Shown here piece by piece: positions 1 to 12,400 of a stretch of DNA of 64,000 bases. Numbering within the stretch: position 1 is the stretch's first letter; each line of letters begins with the position of its first letter. The notes under the pieces were generated by a model that was not told the origin of the DNA, searched no databases, and saw nothing but the letters and a program-made list of their open reading frames with translations. This DNA is from Cytidiella melzeri (lineage: Eukaryota > Basidiomycota > Agaricomycetes > Polyporales > Irpicaceae): positions 1 to 64,000 of the forward strand of contig JABYQR010000062.1 in assembly GCA_022592445.1 (NCBI GenBank), read 5' to 3'. Made by a program: the position numbers and the translations under genes.

Positions 1-881
1 AGATCCACAGGGCCGGAATAAACACTCACTGGTATCTCTAGGATTTCTCATCTTCAGCGCAATCTGCTGGATGACATTGTGAAACTCATCATACGAGCCA
101 TCCATGTTGAGCGAGAAATGTGGATCTTCAAGCATCACCGTGATGCCATGCAGCACTGGTAAGATTCTTGCCGTATCGTGCTTGAATTTTTGATCTAGCT
201 GGAGCTGGAGAGCTCTGCAATTGTTGACGGACTTTCCATTGGAATGAAAATGTTTGGTGAGCACTTCATAGGCTTTAGGGATAAAAACAGTGCGTACCTC
301 GACTTCAGTGCCAGCGGTATCAGGCTGATCACTGATTTGTACTTCATCATCCAAAGCCAACAACTCGCCTGTTGTCCTCAAGATTTCAGAAGCTTTGTCA
401 GCATCAGCTTCTAATAGGACAGTGCTGCGAGGATGCGAGGGCGGTGGCAATAATGAGTCCTTGTCAGTATCAGAGTGACTGAACCGAGCTGACTCCAAAT
501 GCCTAGGTAGCCCTGTACTCTCACTGCAATCTAGCAGGTGAGAGTTTCCCTGCACTGCTGCAATAGGGGCATTCAGAGTGGACGATTAAGGTCGATTCCC
601 AGTTCCGATTCCGGTTTGATTCTGCAGTGGTGGTCCGGGGTCCTACTCCCTGATTATTCGCGTGATTAACGGGAATCATGCTTAATCGCGCTCCCTTGTC
701 GTCCCTCCTCTGGAGGAGGGACGACGAGAATCAAGCCTCGATTCTCACTCTCCTGTACTTACTTGGTACTTACTTATAACAAATTTAGTTACCATGATAA
801 CAAAATATGTATACCCCTCTTTCGAAAACACCTGTCTGCCGCCCCTCTTTGATCCTCACTCCACTACTCGCCGCTATCACC

Positions 882-1525
882 ATGGCCAAAAAGAAGTTGA
901 CCCCGAATTTGACCCTGCACGCACCAACCAGCACGACTGCTGGCGATGAGGCCCTAAAAACAGGAAAGAAAGCCCAGGGAGTTGCCGAAAAAGGCAAGAA
1001 TGGCATAGAGACACCAATGAGGACGGCGAGGACAACGAGGATGGTGAGAACAATGAGGGCGTCGAGACCAACTGATGGTGCGTATACTTGTGCCTCTCTC
1101 TCTCCTCTTGCTCCTCTCCTTCTGCAGATCCAAGGATGGCGGGAGCAACGCAACATATCAGAGATCAGGAAAGCCAGCGCCGCAGGGTCGCAGGTGAGTT
1201 TCCCTCAGATACCTCTACTGTGCAGGGGCAACTCCGCGGTGTGACCACCAACTCACGACTCGAGCATGATAAACACCTTCAACAAGGCCACGCTGTTGAC
1301 CCCACCGCCCCATTCTCCCTCTATGGTCACGAGCAGCGTCGCCGTCGAGACCGTCACCGTACGACATCCCACCCGCTCCAGGCCTCATCCGCAACGGTGA
1401 CAAAGGTCACACACACCTTCAACGAGGCCGCGCTGTCCCGGCACGAGTCACTTCAGTGCAGCACTGGTAACCATGTCCGCCATCCCTCTCGACAAAGCTT
1501 ACTTGTCCGCAATATGGCTTGAGAC
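882..1525 (+). pseudogene. decayed intron-containing ORF inside the inserted element
   Basis: An ATG at 882 begins a Lys/Thr-rich stretch (MAKKKLTPNLTLHAPTST). It is followed by GT-AG intervals that look like short introns: GTGCGTATAC to CTTCTGCAG (about 1079-1127) and GTGAGTTTCC to CTGTGCAG (about 1195-1225). In the next frame the first exon gives a run rich in Glu, Asp and Asn. No continuous product can be built and I recognise no domain. It may be the remnant of the element's own gene or captured host sequence. Confidence 0.25.
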
Positions 1526-1940
1526 GTTGTTTTATGGTAAGCACCTTCTCATTCTACGAGAGAGCTGGTCAGGAGATCTAAAACATAACTCACAGGCATG
1601 ACTTGTCCTTTTCGGCGGGTGTGTCACGACACTCACCATATACTGACGCACACCCACGATAAACAAGTTTTTGCTCGCTGTCGCCATGACCATGTTCACA
1701 TTCTCGACTGCCCACGTCTCTTTGGGTTTCCAGCAGCTCATCGAAGGGTTCATCGTCCTGCAAAACCAGCCTGGCGGTCCGGGCGCGTTTTTCTTGGACG
1801 TATCCATCCCTGCCAAATACCGTCAACGTCAGTCTGATATCCTTGTTTTATGTGTCTCCTGTACTCCAAGTTGATTCATGTGCTCTCAACGTGCACGCGC
1901 AGTCGGTTGGTATGTCAGCCGCTGACAAAACTGTGGTGCT

Positions 1941-2447
1941 TTGTTCAGACATGTTGCTGCTGCTGCTGCTTCTGATGCAACCGCACCGACCTCCATCGCG
2001 TGGACCAGAAAGACTGCCAAGATGCGCGCTATTGATGCGTGGGCAAACATGTGCAAGCATCCAGCATATCAAGGCCACAACTTCCTACATGGACGACGAG
2101 CGATTGCCCCCACCATCTACAAGGGAGGAAAGTTCCTCACCCGCTTTACCACCAATAACCTGGCCGCTCGAGCAGCCCGAGCCATCCTGAACCACGCACC
2201 CACAGGGGAGTACAGATCGCGCTTCTTCCCAAACGAGAACATTCGGTGCGACGAGTGCAACATCGTCCATTCGCGCGCACATATACTAAACCAGTGTACT
2301 CGGTACTACCGGCCACGACGCAGCTTCCTGGAGTTCTTGAAGAATTCTGCTGATCCCGACCCTGCGCTCTATTCTTTTCTCATTGATAACGCTCTTGCAT
2401 TCACTTTCGATCACGCTCCCACCAATAACTCAGTCTCTATAATGTGA
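1941..2447 (+). pseudogene. C-terminal fragment of a non-LTR retrotransposon polyprotein
   Basis: This is an open frame of up to 168 codons; the N-terminal part may be spurious. Its second half contains LAARAARAILNHAPTGEYR, then a zinc-knuckle-like motif C-D-E-C with a downstream H-x4-C (CDECNIVHSRAHILNQC), then a hydrophobic tail. This arrangement is what I know from the extreme C-terminus, after the RNase H domain, of non-LTR (Tad/jockey-like) reverse transcriptase ORFs in basidiomycetes. The RT and RNase H catalytic regions are absent. It lies inside the 565-2774 element and so was probably captured by it. An AT-rich tail with AATAAA follows at about 2550. Confidence 0.5.
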
Positions 2448-4854
2448 TAGCGTACATACTTTGCACATCTCGCGCGTCTGGGCTCAAGAGTCTCCCTGTT
2501 ACACGTAGAGTAGTACGTGTATAGTTTTATGTTTAATAACATTGATTTTTTAATAAATAAAAAAGACCGAATTGAGATAATGAGGGAATTACTTATGTTG
2601 TGTTAGAGTGAATTACTTATGTTGTGTTGGAAAATCAGGCAGAATCAGCACTGTGTGATGGGGTGTTCAGAGTGCACTCTGATTAATAGTCTGATTAAGA
2701 AAATTGACGGCAAGAAAAATCACCACTTAATCAGACCCGGAATCACTGGTAATCAACCTACTCTGAACTCCCCTAATGCTGGACGTCTGAGATCTCGGAA
2801 GAGATTCCTCCAACGGTGGAGAGGTTACTGCCTTTGCATAGGATTCGCCGTACCAAGCACGGTTTTTCACCTCAATCTCCTTCGCATCTGACAAGCTGGC
2901 CGGGAACGAGAAGGAACCGCGAAGGATGTGGCCTCCTTCCATCCATTGCTCGACCAGCATTCTAAATGCTCGCATATGCTTGCAGGCACCACCCCGTTGA
3001 AGCCAGTCTGGGCAAGTACAGGTTGCTGCTCCGGTAGGGTGCATAGTGAGCCAGTAGAATGTATGTTTGCTGCTCATTGATGCGCATTTTGCCCACAGCT
3101 CGTAGGGCCGTGCACTTGGGACAGGCGCCAGCTTTCTCGACGCAAAGATGGCATGTGCGTCGGCATCACGTCGTTCATCAGCTGGATACCATGCAAGCCA
3201 AGGGCAAGGTGCACCAGATGAGGTATGCAAACGCGAATTCGATGATGTCGCGGTGATCACTGAATGGCCGAACCGCTTATGTCGCCAGGTATTGTACTGT
3301 GTGACCATACAATGCTGTGCATAGATTTGAGGAAGAATATTGGAGACAAGACAATAAAGAAGCATGTCAAATCGTAGGCAATGGCCGGAGTGCTGCCATT
3401 GAGGTACGTATTTCCGCTTCAAGTTGCCGTTGAGCGATTCTAGGTGGTTAGTCGTAGGAAGCACACCCTGTACCGGGATTCCTAAGTGATCGGCCGCTTT
3501 CTTACGCCCGTGAAGGGACCAGCTACTCCATAGCTCCCGAGGCATCCAGGTCGTGAGCAAGTAGTCCAAATACTTTGCTACGCCATCGAGGTACTGTTTT
3601 CCGTCTCTATCCAATCCTAGGAAACTGAAATCTTCACGAGCTCGATTGATCAAATGCAAGCCGTCTGCGTGGCCAGAAGTCTACAAGAGATCATCTTGGG
3701 CACGGAATCTGGTAAGTAATCTGCTGTACGTACGCTTCTTCCAGAGTTAACAGTCTGCTATTTGCATATATGCGCCAGTGGGACTCGCTACGCGGCAGCG
3801 AACTCTTCCGTTTATTCGTCCAGCATTGGCGAATGTGAAACTTACACAGCAAGAGGATGAGATCGCTCCACACACGTAGAAGGGCACCGCGCTCTTTGAA
3901 GTCCGTATCTGTGATTGCAGCGTACGGTGTAAACCTTTCGCCATGCCGCTCGCCAAGCCAGGATTTCCATCCAGAGAGAAGCTCCGCGAGAATGTTCGTG
4001 TCATATCCTGCGTGTGTTGCGCAATTACCAGATGGGGCGGAGAACAAGAACATTGCTACTGGAAGGCCATGTCCGGACTCGTCAACTCCAAGGGCAATCC
4101 AAACGAGGAGCCGTGAGGTGCAGAGTCCAAACGTCCCATCTAGGACAAGCTGCTTCTTATGACAGAACGCCCATGCGGCATCTTTCATTTCTGGTGTCGA
4201 GATGGAGATTTTTAACCGTTCTCCCTCACTAGCACGGGCGCTGTACTGGAAGACGGATTTATGAAGGTCAGGCTTGAAGTGAGTACTGTCAGGATTCAGC
4301 CAATTATCGACGTTATGTTCTGCGGCAATCTTGACGTCAATACTAAAGGCCTTGCGATAGTGTTGTCGGTAAAGCCGACTGAAATCCGAAGGTAATATAT
4401 TGTAGCAATGGTTTATGGTGGCGAGCGCGTTGGCTGGGCTCTGACCTCGGTATGCAAGGTGAGTGAGCATGTCGATATTGGTAGATTGGATCACATTAAT
4501 CCTAGAAAAACTCAGATTATCAGACATTGTTGGGGCCAACATATAGGTAGCAGCGGCATACCCTGCTCCGTTTCCCAACTGCCTCAGTGCAACCTCAACA
4601 ACGTGCTCATGCAGTGGGATAGCAGGGATCTTATCCAGCTCTGCTGTACGACATTTGTTGTTGTGCTCTAGGTAGGCAAGGACTCGCGTGACCACACTCA
4701 TCTTACTGTCTTCCCCTATCTGATATGTCACGTCGGCATGAGCGAGGCAGCCGGTGTAGATGTATGCTGCTCGCCGAATAGCATGATCCTCACTGGCTCC
4801 AGCCTGGCCCGTCTCAGCTACCCCATAAGCTTCGTCACGTGTTCGCTTCTTCAA

Positions 4855-6347
4855 GTTCCCCTTCTTTCGTACCGATGTATCGTAACCGCAGACGCTTCAA
4901 GTAACAAAGACAACAAGATTAACATGTCAAATTCATGCAATTGAAGTGAGTGTTACTACCATTGGTATAGTACACGCTTCGTAGTACCGGTACGGGTAGC
5001 CCACTTCGTTGACCATACTATACTCCACTTACTCTCTAACTGTTCTAGTGATTGAGAGTCCAAACGGTGCTGCACGCAAAGTTGAGTGGCCGCGACCTGA
5101 CTTCCAGTAGAGGGAGAGAAGACACGAGTGTGAAATCGACCCGCGGACCGGAGCCGTGCCAGTTGAGTACGTTGTTCCTCACTACAATAAAGATATCTAA
5201 TCTTGAGCTTGAGAATAAATCAGTACAAGAAGATGAGGCACATCGTGAATACATACTTCAACGTTCTCGCGTCGCTCATCCCAACCAAGAGTGGGCAGGC
5301 CTTCAAGCCCGCTCGGGCCCAGCAATCCGCGTTTGACACACGAACCTCCCATGCTGTCCCACAAGCCAGACCGCAGCTGGAGCAGCATCCAGGGAGTAAG
5401 TGTTCGACTCTCTGCTACAGTGAATGTGTGTACTTACACTGGTATCGGACAATGCATCTGCAGCTCGCGTTTCCTCAACATTTTGGCTGTGATATGGCTG
5501 TGAAAGCGGGCCTTCCTGTGCACACAAGTGGAGAAGTTTGGGCATGGCTACGTAGTCGATAGCGTTGCTTCGAGCAAGGGGCAAAAAAACTTAGAAAGAG
5601 GCCAATGAGCGATTAGTTTTGAAGAGGGTGATTAGGGGAGGAGGAAATGCAGCTCTCTCTCGAGGCTGTTTGACCTTGACTCGACAATGTTGCTCTAGCA
5701 ACACCTCATGCATATGCCGTAGCACAACGCGAATCCCCTGAAGCTGCAAATGGATTTTTGCTGAATGTGTTACACAGCCGTGCAATGCACTTACGGAAGA
5801 CAGCAGTAAACAGTATTCATTCATGCGCTGCAACACGGTTTTTTTCTTTCTTTCTTTTCTTTTCAGAAACACGTTGAGCTACATTGTGGCGAATCCACTC
5901 AATCGAACTACTATTACCCTCAAGTCAGTGACCCAGCCAATAACATTACTTGGTGCAGCTACCCCGTTGCCACTGGCCCACCTTCTATTAGCGCAACTAA
6001 TTTTTTTGGTGTCCAGTGGCGTACCTTCTCCTGCGGGGAACCTTTGAGATAACCCATACTTTGATACTATAACCCATACTTTGATACTATAACCCACCGA
6101 CGCATAACCACTTCGCAGAGAATTCGCAATTATCAATGCCCGACTCTTCTACCCTATAGGGATACGCGCGGCCTTTCACGTGATCTAATCATGCGCCTCT
6201 GCGCTGTCTTCTCTTCTTCGACGACACCGCCTTCTCATCCCCTGTCTCTTTATTCGCTTCCTTCTCTCTCTCCTCGCTTCCTTGTGCCTACTCATCACCT
6301 TCTCCCTCTCCATCACCCACGTCGTTCTTTGTTACGGCTGGCTGTCC
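4855..6347. other. non-coding spacer between MULE and repeat A1
   Basis: No convincing gene. A short ATG frame at about 5232 (MRHIVNTYFNVLASLIPTK...) runs to a possible donor at 5397, but nothing confirms it. A polypyrimidine tract lies at 5840-5865. MULE terminal repeats could not be identified. The same spacer, nearly unchanged, is at 29826-31318. It is absent before A3 and A4. Confidence 0.6.
6049..6096. repeat. 20-bp tandem repeat, 2.4 copies
   Basis: The unit ATAACCCATACTTTGATACT occurs twice and is followed by ATAACCCA. The duplicated copy is at 31020-31067. It could mark a transposon edge or be a simple slippage product. Confidence 0.8.
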
Positions 6348-9300
6348 ACGATTATCGAGCTGACCTTGAAGCCTCTTTCCCACGAATGTGAACGGTGAGT
6401 TGAAGGTCGTACGTGGCTATGGCAGCTGGAACTTGGAACTTGGCCCTCCTCGACGACTCGATACGCGTACCCTTTCTGCAGACTCCTACCATCTCTTCTC
6501 CCAAAAACGACGACCACTTTAGCGGTGACTTGACGCCGTTCTCATTCAACAGCTGACTACCGCACTGTCTGCCAGGTGGGAGACAAACATTTCACATTCA
6601 CGTCTAGCTCGCATTACCCACACAGAAGCTAGAGATCTTCACCACAACAAACAGTCCTGCTTTCGTCCACTCGAAAAGACACGCCTTTGCTGTGCATCTG
6701 TTCAGTACTCATACTACACCGTCGTTTCCCCTCGTCCTCAGCCTCTTGCAGCTTCCCTTGCTTTTCACGTCTTGCTATACGGCCGGCTGTTCCGAGTATT
6801 CCCACTTTCTCTCTCGCCAGTCTCGCAAACAAACTCATCGACAAGCCATTCCTCCTCTGACAATCTGTGCTAGCTCACGACAGGCACTTCGACCCATGAG
6901 CCACTCGCCGCTCTACTGTACAGCAAGCACGTAAACAAGAGTACTCGCAAATTGGCACAGATGCATCCTACTCTCGTCACTCTGTCTTCGAGCATCTGTA
7001 AACTCATCGCCAACATCGGGGCTTCCACCCGCGTTCGCTACTAGGCTGGAATAGATCATCTCTTCCTTCCAGAGGAGAAACAAGTCTCATCGCGTTTAGT
7101 CTACTCGAGGCTGCAGGGTGTTGAGACAGGGGTGTTGAACGTGCGTCCTGCCATTCTCTACACCGCAGTGCAAATACTGCGCTGACTGCCGGTATCTAAT
7201 ACTCTATCGAGGATCTAGACGGTAACATAGGCTCAATGGATGCACCCGCCTGGCAGACAGACGACATGTCTCGCTATACCGATGAAGATGAAGATATGGG
7301 CGCCGAACATCACAGGCGACTCATGCTCCCTGGTGCACGCTCAGACTTCCACCTGCCTCTCGACCGCGACGCTTGAAATTCATTTGCGCCTTCAGGCTCA
7401 TTCTTTTCGGCTGCATGCTGGCAAAACAGTGGCTTGAGACCCATTATTTCTCGCCTCGGTACGTTTCTACACGCTGAGTCTTATGTGTTTACCAATACCT
7501 CAGACAGACAAATGGTCTCCAACGTCCCTATTCGCTGTCCGAACAACTTGAAAATTGTACTCGACCGTTGGCCCATCTCTTGCCCGTTGACAAGCTCAAA
7601 CAACATCGTGCGCAAGACAATCGATGATCGCCTAGAAGCATTTTTGCGCTCCGAGACGCATGAAGTCGATGACATCCCAAGGCCCGTCTCACAGAGTTGG
7701 GCATAGCAATCGCACATCTGACGGAGAGCACACGCAAATGTTGACTCCTTGAAGACTGACCTGGACGCGAATGGCCCACTCAGTGAGTAGTATCTACAAT
7801 CCGCCAATTGTTGGACAAATGCCCGCTCGCTAGCGATCTTACTCCAATCTCAGTTGTAATTCGAGCATATGACTTGGTCGAGACTTACTAGTACCAGACT
7901 GCGCCGTTTAGGCCCATTCGTGTCGTGGCGCCTATTCGGTGGGCTGCATACTCGACTCGTGTGGTGCACCCCGCCATCTACTCTTCATACGATTGCTCAA
8001 GGCACCTGCCAAAGGTCTAGGAAAGGCCTACGCATTAGATACCATCGAACAGTAAAGAACCCACACAGTGGCTCCTCCTAGACTAAAGGTATCCTCTGAA
8101 TACCAGCTTCATCTCTCGTTGTCCGATATTCGCTCCTCTCCTGGTCTGCTGCACCGTATACTCATATTGCCCAACATTTTGCTCCCCTCGCGCTAGCGCA
8201 AGGCACATCTGCTTCGCTCTCTTATTGCATGCAGTGAATCCTGTATTGCTGTCTCGTCTCGTCGCCGTCGGTCTCCTGGTTCTCCCTCTTCTCGTTGGTT
8301 CATTCACGCGCAGCCTCAGTCCCGTCGTTCCTGATGGGCTCTCCTACTGTACGACGACTTATCTCAAACATTTACTCTATCAATCGTTCTGCCACCCATC
8401 GTATCTATTGCTCATCTCCACTGCCTCGCGTCACGCAATCCGAATTCTGGGGCTTCAACGAGCTGTGCGCGACTAGAGGCTGAGGTGTCTCGTGGTCGGT
8501 GCAGGTTTACGCGCGCATAGTGCAGTCTTGTCTCGAACTTTTCCATGGGCCCTCAACGTTCAACATTGTCAGCAATGCCTCATTTACGCTGGAGACCTTC
8601 TATGCGCCCTAATTATCCACTTATCCAAGACGCTTTTTGCCGTCATCGCTGTGTTCTGCATGCTTTTTTTGAGATCCCAAGTGATATCGTTCTCATGTTC
8701 TCCACTTCCCTCCGTCCAGTGTCCTTCCATCGTATCCGGCAAAACCTACGAAAATAGCGAGAAACATAACAGACAAAAGTCTCGTCACATCGTCTTCTTC
8801 ATTCCTATCGCTACCCTTGACCAGCGTGTTTACGATTCTGAGTCCTCTTCAAGCGTTTTCGGGTTGCCCTTCCACTCCTTCACCGTTCTCCCCTACACCT
8901 CTTACCGTCCGGTCTCTTTGTCATTATCACATCCGCACGCATCCTTTTCCTCCCATCCATCCATCCTCACACATTCCCGTGGGTGAAGCACACCCTATGT
9001 ACGGTGTTGCCCCACCCGCTTTGTACGCGCTGTATGCCTTGCAAAACAATTCATGCATTGCTTCGCAACTCTGCGTGGGCATGCTTGAGTGCCTGTGCTC
9101 TCATTTAGAGGATCAGTCCAAGTAGGTAGAGCAAAGGATGATACCAGAAATATACACTAGCAATGTCGTACATTTGAAAGAGCTATCGTTCGGACCCCAC
9201 ATGCGAAAAGTCAACAAGTACCAGACAACCACCCCCAAAGCTAGCCTTTCCCCGTCCCATCGTCCTATCATGCCTTTCAAGGTTGTTTCTGGGTGTAATC

Positions 9301-9400
9301 CTCCGGCACCCTTCGACGTTGAGACCCACTTCCCGCCGGACTCTAGTTAATTACATGGTGCCTCTGAGTCAGTGACTGGGTCGTCAGCTCCAACGAGGGA
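6348..9400 (+). repeat. NLR 3'-flank repeat A1 with decayed gene X
   Basis: Repeat A begins at ACGATTATCGAGCTG, the point where all four A copies (6348, 31319, 43665, 55509) start to match. It holds decayed plus-strand coding sequence of gene X, aligned piecewise to repeats B and C. The segment from 7236 (MDAPAWQTDDMSRY...) is broken here by an indel near 7375; it is open in A2 and A3. The segment with NIVRKTIDD in A2/A3 reads NIVRKTIDDRLEAFLRSET at 7600-7660. Pyrimidine-rich sequence follows to about 9100. The last 250 bp are an NLR C-terminal remnant, listed separately. Confidence 0.7.
9151..9400 (-). pseudogene. NLR C-terminal remnant at the end of A1
   Basis: On the minus strand this aligns to the last ~90 codons of the NLR genes, including the motif RWDGERLALG, equivalent to QWHGERLAL near the NLR C-terminus, and the upstream DSEAPCN/SSEAPCY motif. 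Everything further upstream in the NLR is missing: the sequence switches directly into repeat B at 9401. The remnant shows that an NLR once stood here and was deleted. The same remnant is in A2, A3 and A4. Confidence 0.75.
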
Positions 9401-12400
9401 CAGTGAGTCGCCTGCCTGCGCAGGCTCCTCGATCCGCTCCAATTCGCAAATTCTCGTTCCCATCTCAATCATTCCAATCGACGCAGGTACATCTTACACT
9501 CGTCACTTTCTTCTTAATCATCTTTCTGACTCTTGACTATTGTCTCTTCTTCAAGGCCCCACCGTCTTTGTTCCAAGGCAGGAGTGGTGTATTTCTCCCT
9601 CCTGGTGGAGGCCTGGTGGAGGAAGAGCCCTCGCCGCGTCTGGGAAGAAGAGTAGTAGTAGCAAGCCTAGTCCAGCGTTTCCAGACACAGTTAACTGTTG
9701 CGAGCGACGTAGGGGTCAAAGCAAGCGTGCGTTACGCCCCTCTCTACTCCCGACAGTGTTGCAAACGCTGCGCCAATTGCTGGTATGTACCACTCCATGG
9801 ACGAAGATGCGGACGATGGGATGCCCAATGGACGAGGCTGGCTGGCAGACGGAGGACATGTTTCGCTTCTACAAGGGTGCCAACGTGGACGGCGTATCTG
9901 TGCTCATATGGAAAGCCGTGCTGGAAGACATCCGTAACTCTAGTCGGTTCCCCTAGGCCATTCGCAATCTTTCGTGCGTTGCGCAGTGGGTGGCTCTCAT
10001 GCTGTCACTGACTATACCCACGTTGTCGTTGAAGTGGCTCAGTACGCATATCGCTACAATGATGGCCATGTGGCTGCCTTGTCGCTAGTCTGAGATTTGT
10101 CCTGCTAACTAGGCCACTCACCATCCTGAACCTGTTTCCACTCCTTCTGCGTCGCACAACTTATCGCGTGGATGATGTTTTCCGAGTGGAAGGTGCGCAC
10201 GACTGGAATGAGTTTTCTATCTCAGTACACACAGTCGACGTAACTACCCTTTCTCTGGCTTCAGTCTACAACGTGCACTGATCAAACTATGCTAGGCATG
10301 AATCAATAATCTAGTCTCCTAGTGCATTCCACGCATTCCAGGCTTCTGTCGACCCTGTTGCAGCCGTCTACGGTATTCGTACCGCTGTGGTACATCGCTC
10401 GACTCCCTCTCTTTCTCGGATGTGTTAGCCTTCGAAGTAAGCATGTTTGCTTGACGAGGTCTGAATAGAGCCTCTCGCCGAGACACGTCTGCCTCTCAAC
10501 CACAGCGCCTTAGGGTCATTTTCACGCTTCAGGCCGGTCCGTGTGGGCTGCATGAAGGCAAACAAGTGGCGCGACAATTATACGTTCTCAAATAAAACTC
10601 GGTACGCTCTTACACAGCACACAGAGTCTTACGCAGTCGCTGACACTTCCCTGAGGTACATGATTGCCGACGTACCAAACGCTCTCTTGATAAGTTAAAC
10701 ACTAGTGCTTGTTCGTTTCTCACTAGCTGAACACTTATCACATGTCCTTGTCGTCTCCGGTGTTCCCTTAGCTTACATCTCTCCCCTTGATAAGCCCACA
10801 AAATATTGTACGCACGACAATTGACGATCTCGAATCATGGCAGCGCTCTGACTCTCGAAGAGCACAGAATCTTCATTGTCACGGTGGACGACAAGGCCAC
10901 ATTTGACGGGGAGCCAGGGCAAGAGGATCTAGACGTGCTTGTGATCGACGAGGGCAAGGACGGTCTGCCTTGTGAGGAGTGTGTCACCAAGAGAGTATCA
11001 GCGACGCTTGGTCCTTCCGCCTGCCAAGCACAGCTTCACGGCGAACGACACCTTCGTCTGTGGCTACGTGAGGTCCCAGGTGCAGTATACATCGCCACTG
11101 GACGTCCTGTTGCGACTATAGCACCGCCTCCTCAGCCTGCACCTCTCCACCAGGCCTTGGACATCAGCCGCCGTCTCCGGTCTATGGATGAACAGTTCAT
11201 GATGGGTACGAGCACATGACTCCGCCTCCACCTCCTACCGTGCGTTCGCGTTCGCAGTCTCGTACTGCACTCCACCGGCTGTCGTATAAATGCTAGGACC
11301 TACTCTCGGACGCAGCTCGAGCATATTTAATAGGGCTACCAGTCTGCACCGTATGGGCTGGCTCGTCTGGAGGCGCCTCCTCAGCGGGCTGCATGCCCGA
11401 GAAGAGTGGTGTACCCCGGTGTTTACGACACTTCTCGCGATTATTCGAGGCACCTGCTGAAGGTATGTGAAAGACTACACACAAGATCGCATCCGCAAGC
11501 ATAGGATACTATGGTTCCTCCACTATCGAAGGCATCTGTGACCTCTCGACACGAACCTCAACTCTCGCTGTTTTACATTCCCCTCGTCTCCTTGTCTGCT
11601 ACACAACGTTATCCTATCGCTCGACGTGGGTGACCTTCTTGGTGGCTCGACGTGGATTTGTTCTCACTCATTTCTTGCACGCAGCATGTCCTATGCTGTC
11701 CCGCGTTGTCACTATTGATCTCCGGGCTCTGGGCCTCCTCGTCGCGCGGCCTCAGTTTCGACATCTCTTTCGGGCTCTTCCACCTTACGATGATCAATTC
11801 ATCCTATCTCAGGAATCGCATTTCACAATCAACCGGGCTCCAATCGTGTCTTTTGCATGCTCCTACCACCGCACGTCTCGCAAACAGAATTCCAGGCCTA
11901 CTCAATGCCTACAAAGCATTGTACACGGCCGACGTAGAGGAGTATCGTAATAGACACGCAGCAAGCTCAAGCTGCGTTGGCGGTACGAGTTTTTGTGCGT
12001 GTTTTTTGATTCTTATCCTCGCATTCAACAAAACCCACAAATACGGTAGAGAAAGTAACCGACGAAAGCCACATTATACCGTTGTCTTCCATCCTACTGC
12101 TCGCTCTTGACTCGGGTGTTTACTTTTGCGACTTCTCCATGAACGTTTGCGGGTTGCCCTTCTACTCTTCCCCTAGTACCCTTCATCACCCTGCTTCCCC
12201 GCTCTCATATGCTCCCTTCATCCCTCCGCACGTCCCTCTACCCCTCATCCATCCTTCCTCTCTCGTCCTGCAGCAGAAGCACACCCTACATACTGTGTCA
12301 CTCTCCAAACTGCTGTGTACCCTAGTGTAAATATCGTCTTCGTTGGGTTCCCGGCAGTACAACGCAGTACCGCATGTACGTGTAGCGGTTCTTAACTTAG

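Larger units (their letters stand above)
565..2774. mobile_element. 2.2-kb DNA transposon inserted in MULE copy 1
   Basis: Copy 2 of the duplication has the empty site (AAT at 27746-27748). Here AAT occurs on both sides (562-564 and 2775-2777), a 3-bp target-site duplication. The ends are imperfect inverted repeats: AGGGGCATTCAGAGT on the left and AGGGGAGTTCAGAGT on the right (read inward). A further copy of the motif lies just inside the right end, near 2658-2685. A 3-bp duplication fits PIF/Harbinger-like or CACTA-like superfamilies, but no transposase was recognised, so the element is probably non-autonomous or decayed. It carries a non-LTR retrotransposon fragment (1941-2447) and a direct repeat of about 20 bp at 2585-2630. 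It inserted after the segmental duplication. Confidence 0.85.
1..4854 (-). pseudogene. MULE-type transposase, copy 1, interrupted by an insertion
   Basis: This copy is nearly identical to the intact transposase at 26991-29825. Exon 1 is 4854-3730, intron 1 is 3729-3681 and exon 2 starts at 3680. Exon 2 stops making sense at 2778 because a 2,210-bp element (565-2774) sits inside it; the frame resumes at 564 and reads to a donor at about 29. The window edge falls inside intron 2, so the last exon lies outside. The insertion follows residue about 677, downstream of the DDE catalytic region and the SWIM finger (CTCPDW...GACKH), so a shortened protein could still be made. Read through the insertion, the frame ends 17 codons later at 2727. 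Inactive or truncated is my inference; the break is directly visible by comparison with copy 2. Confidence 0.85.
1..12190. repeat. segmental duplication, copy 1 (MULE, spacer, A1, B1)
   Basis: It matches 27185 to about 37160 with only scattered substitutions and small indels, apart from the extra 2,210-bp element at 565-2774. The offset is 24,971 from 2775 onward until small indels shift it. Similarity drops abruptly near 12190, where the two copies enter clearly different NLR 3' regions. The left boundary lies outside the window. Confidence 0.9.

Noticed and set aside
5203..5562. 119-codon frame in the MULE-A spacer (also 30174-30533)
   Set aside because: The copies are too recent to show constraint, the start is uncertain and no domain is seen.
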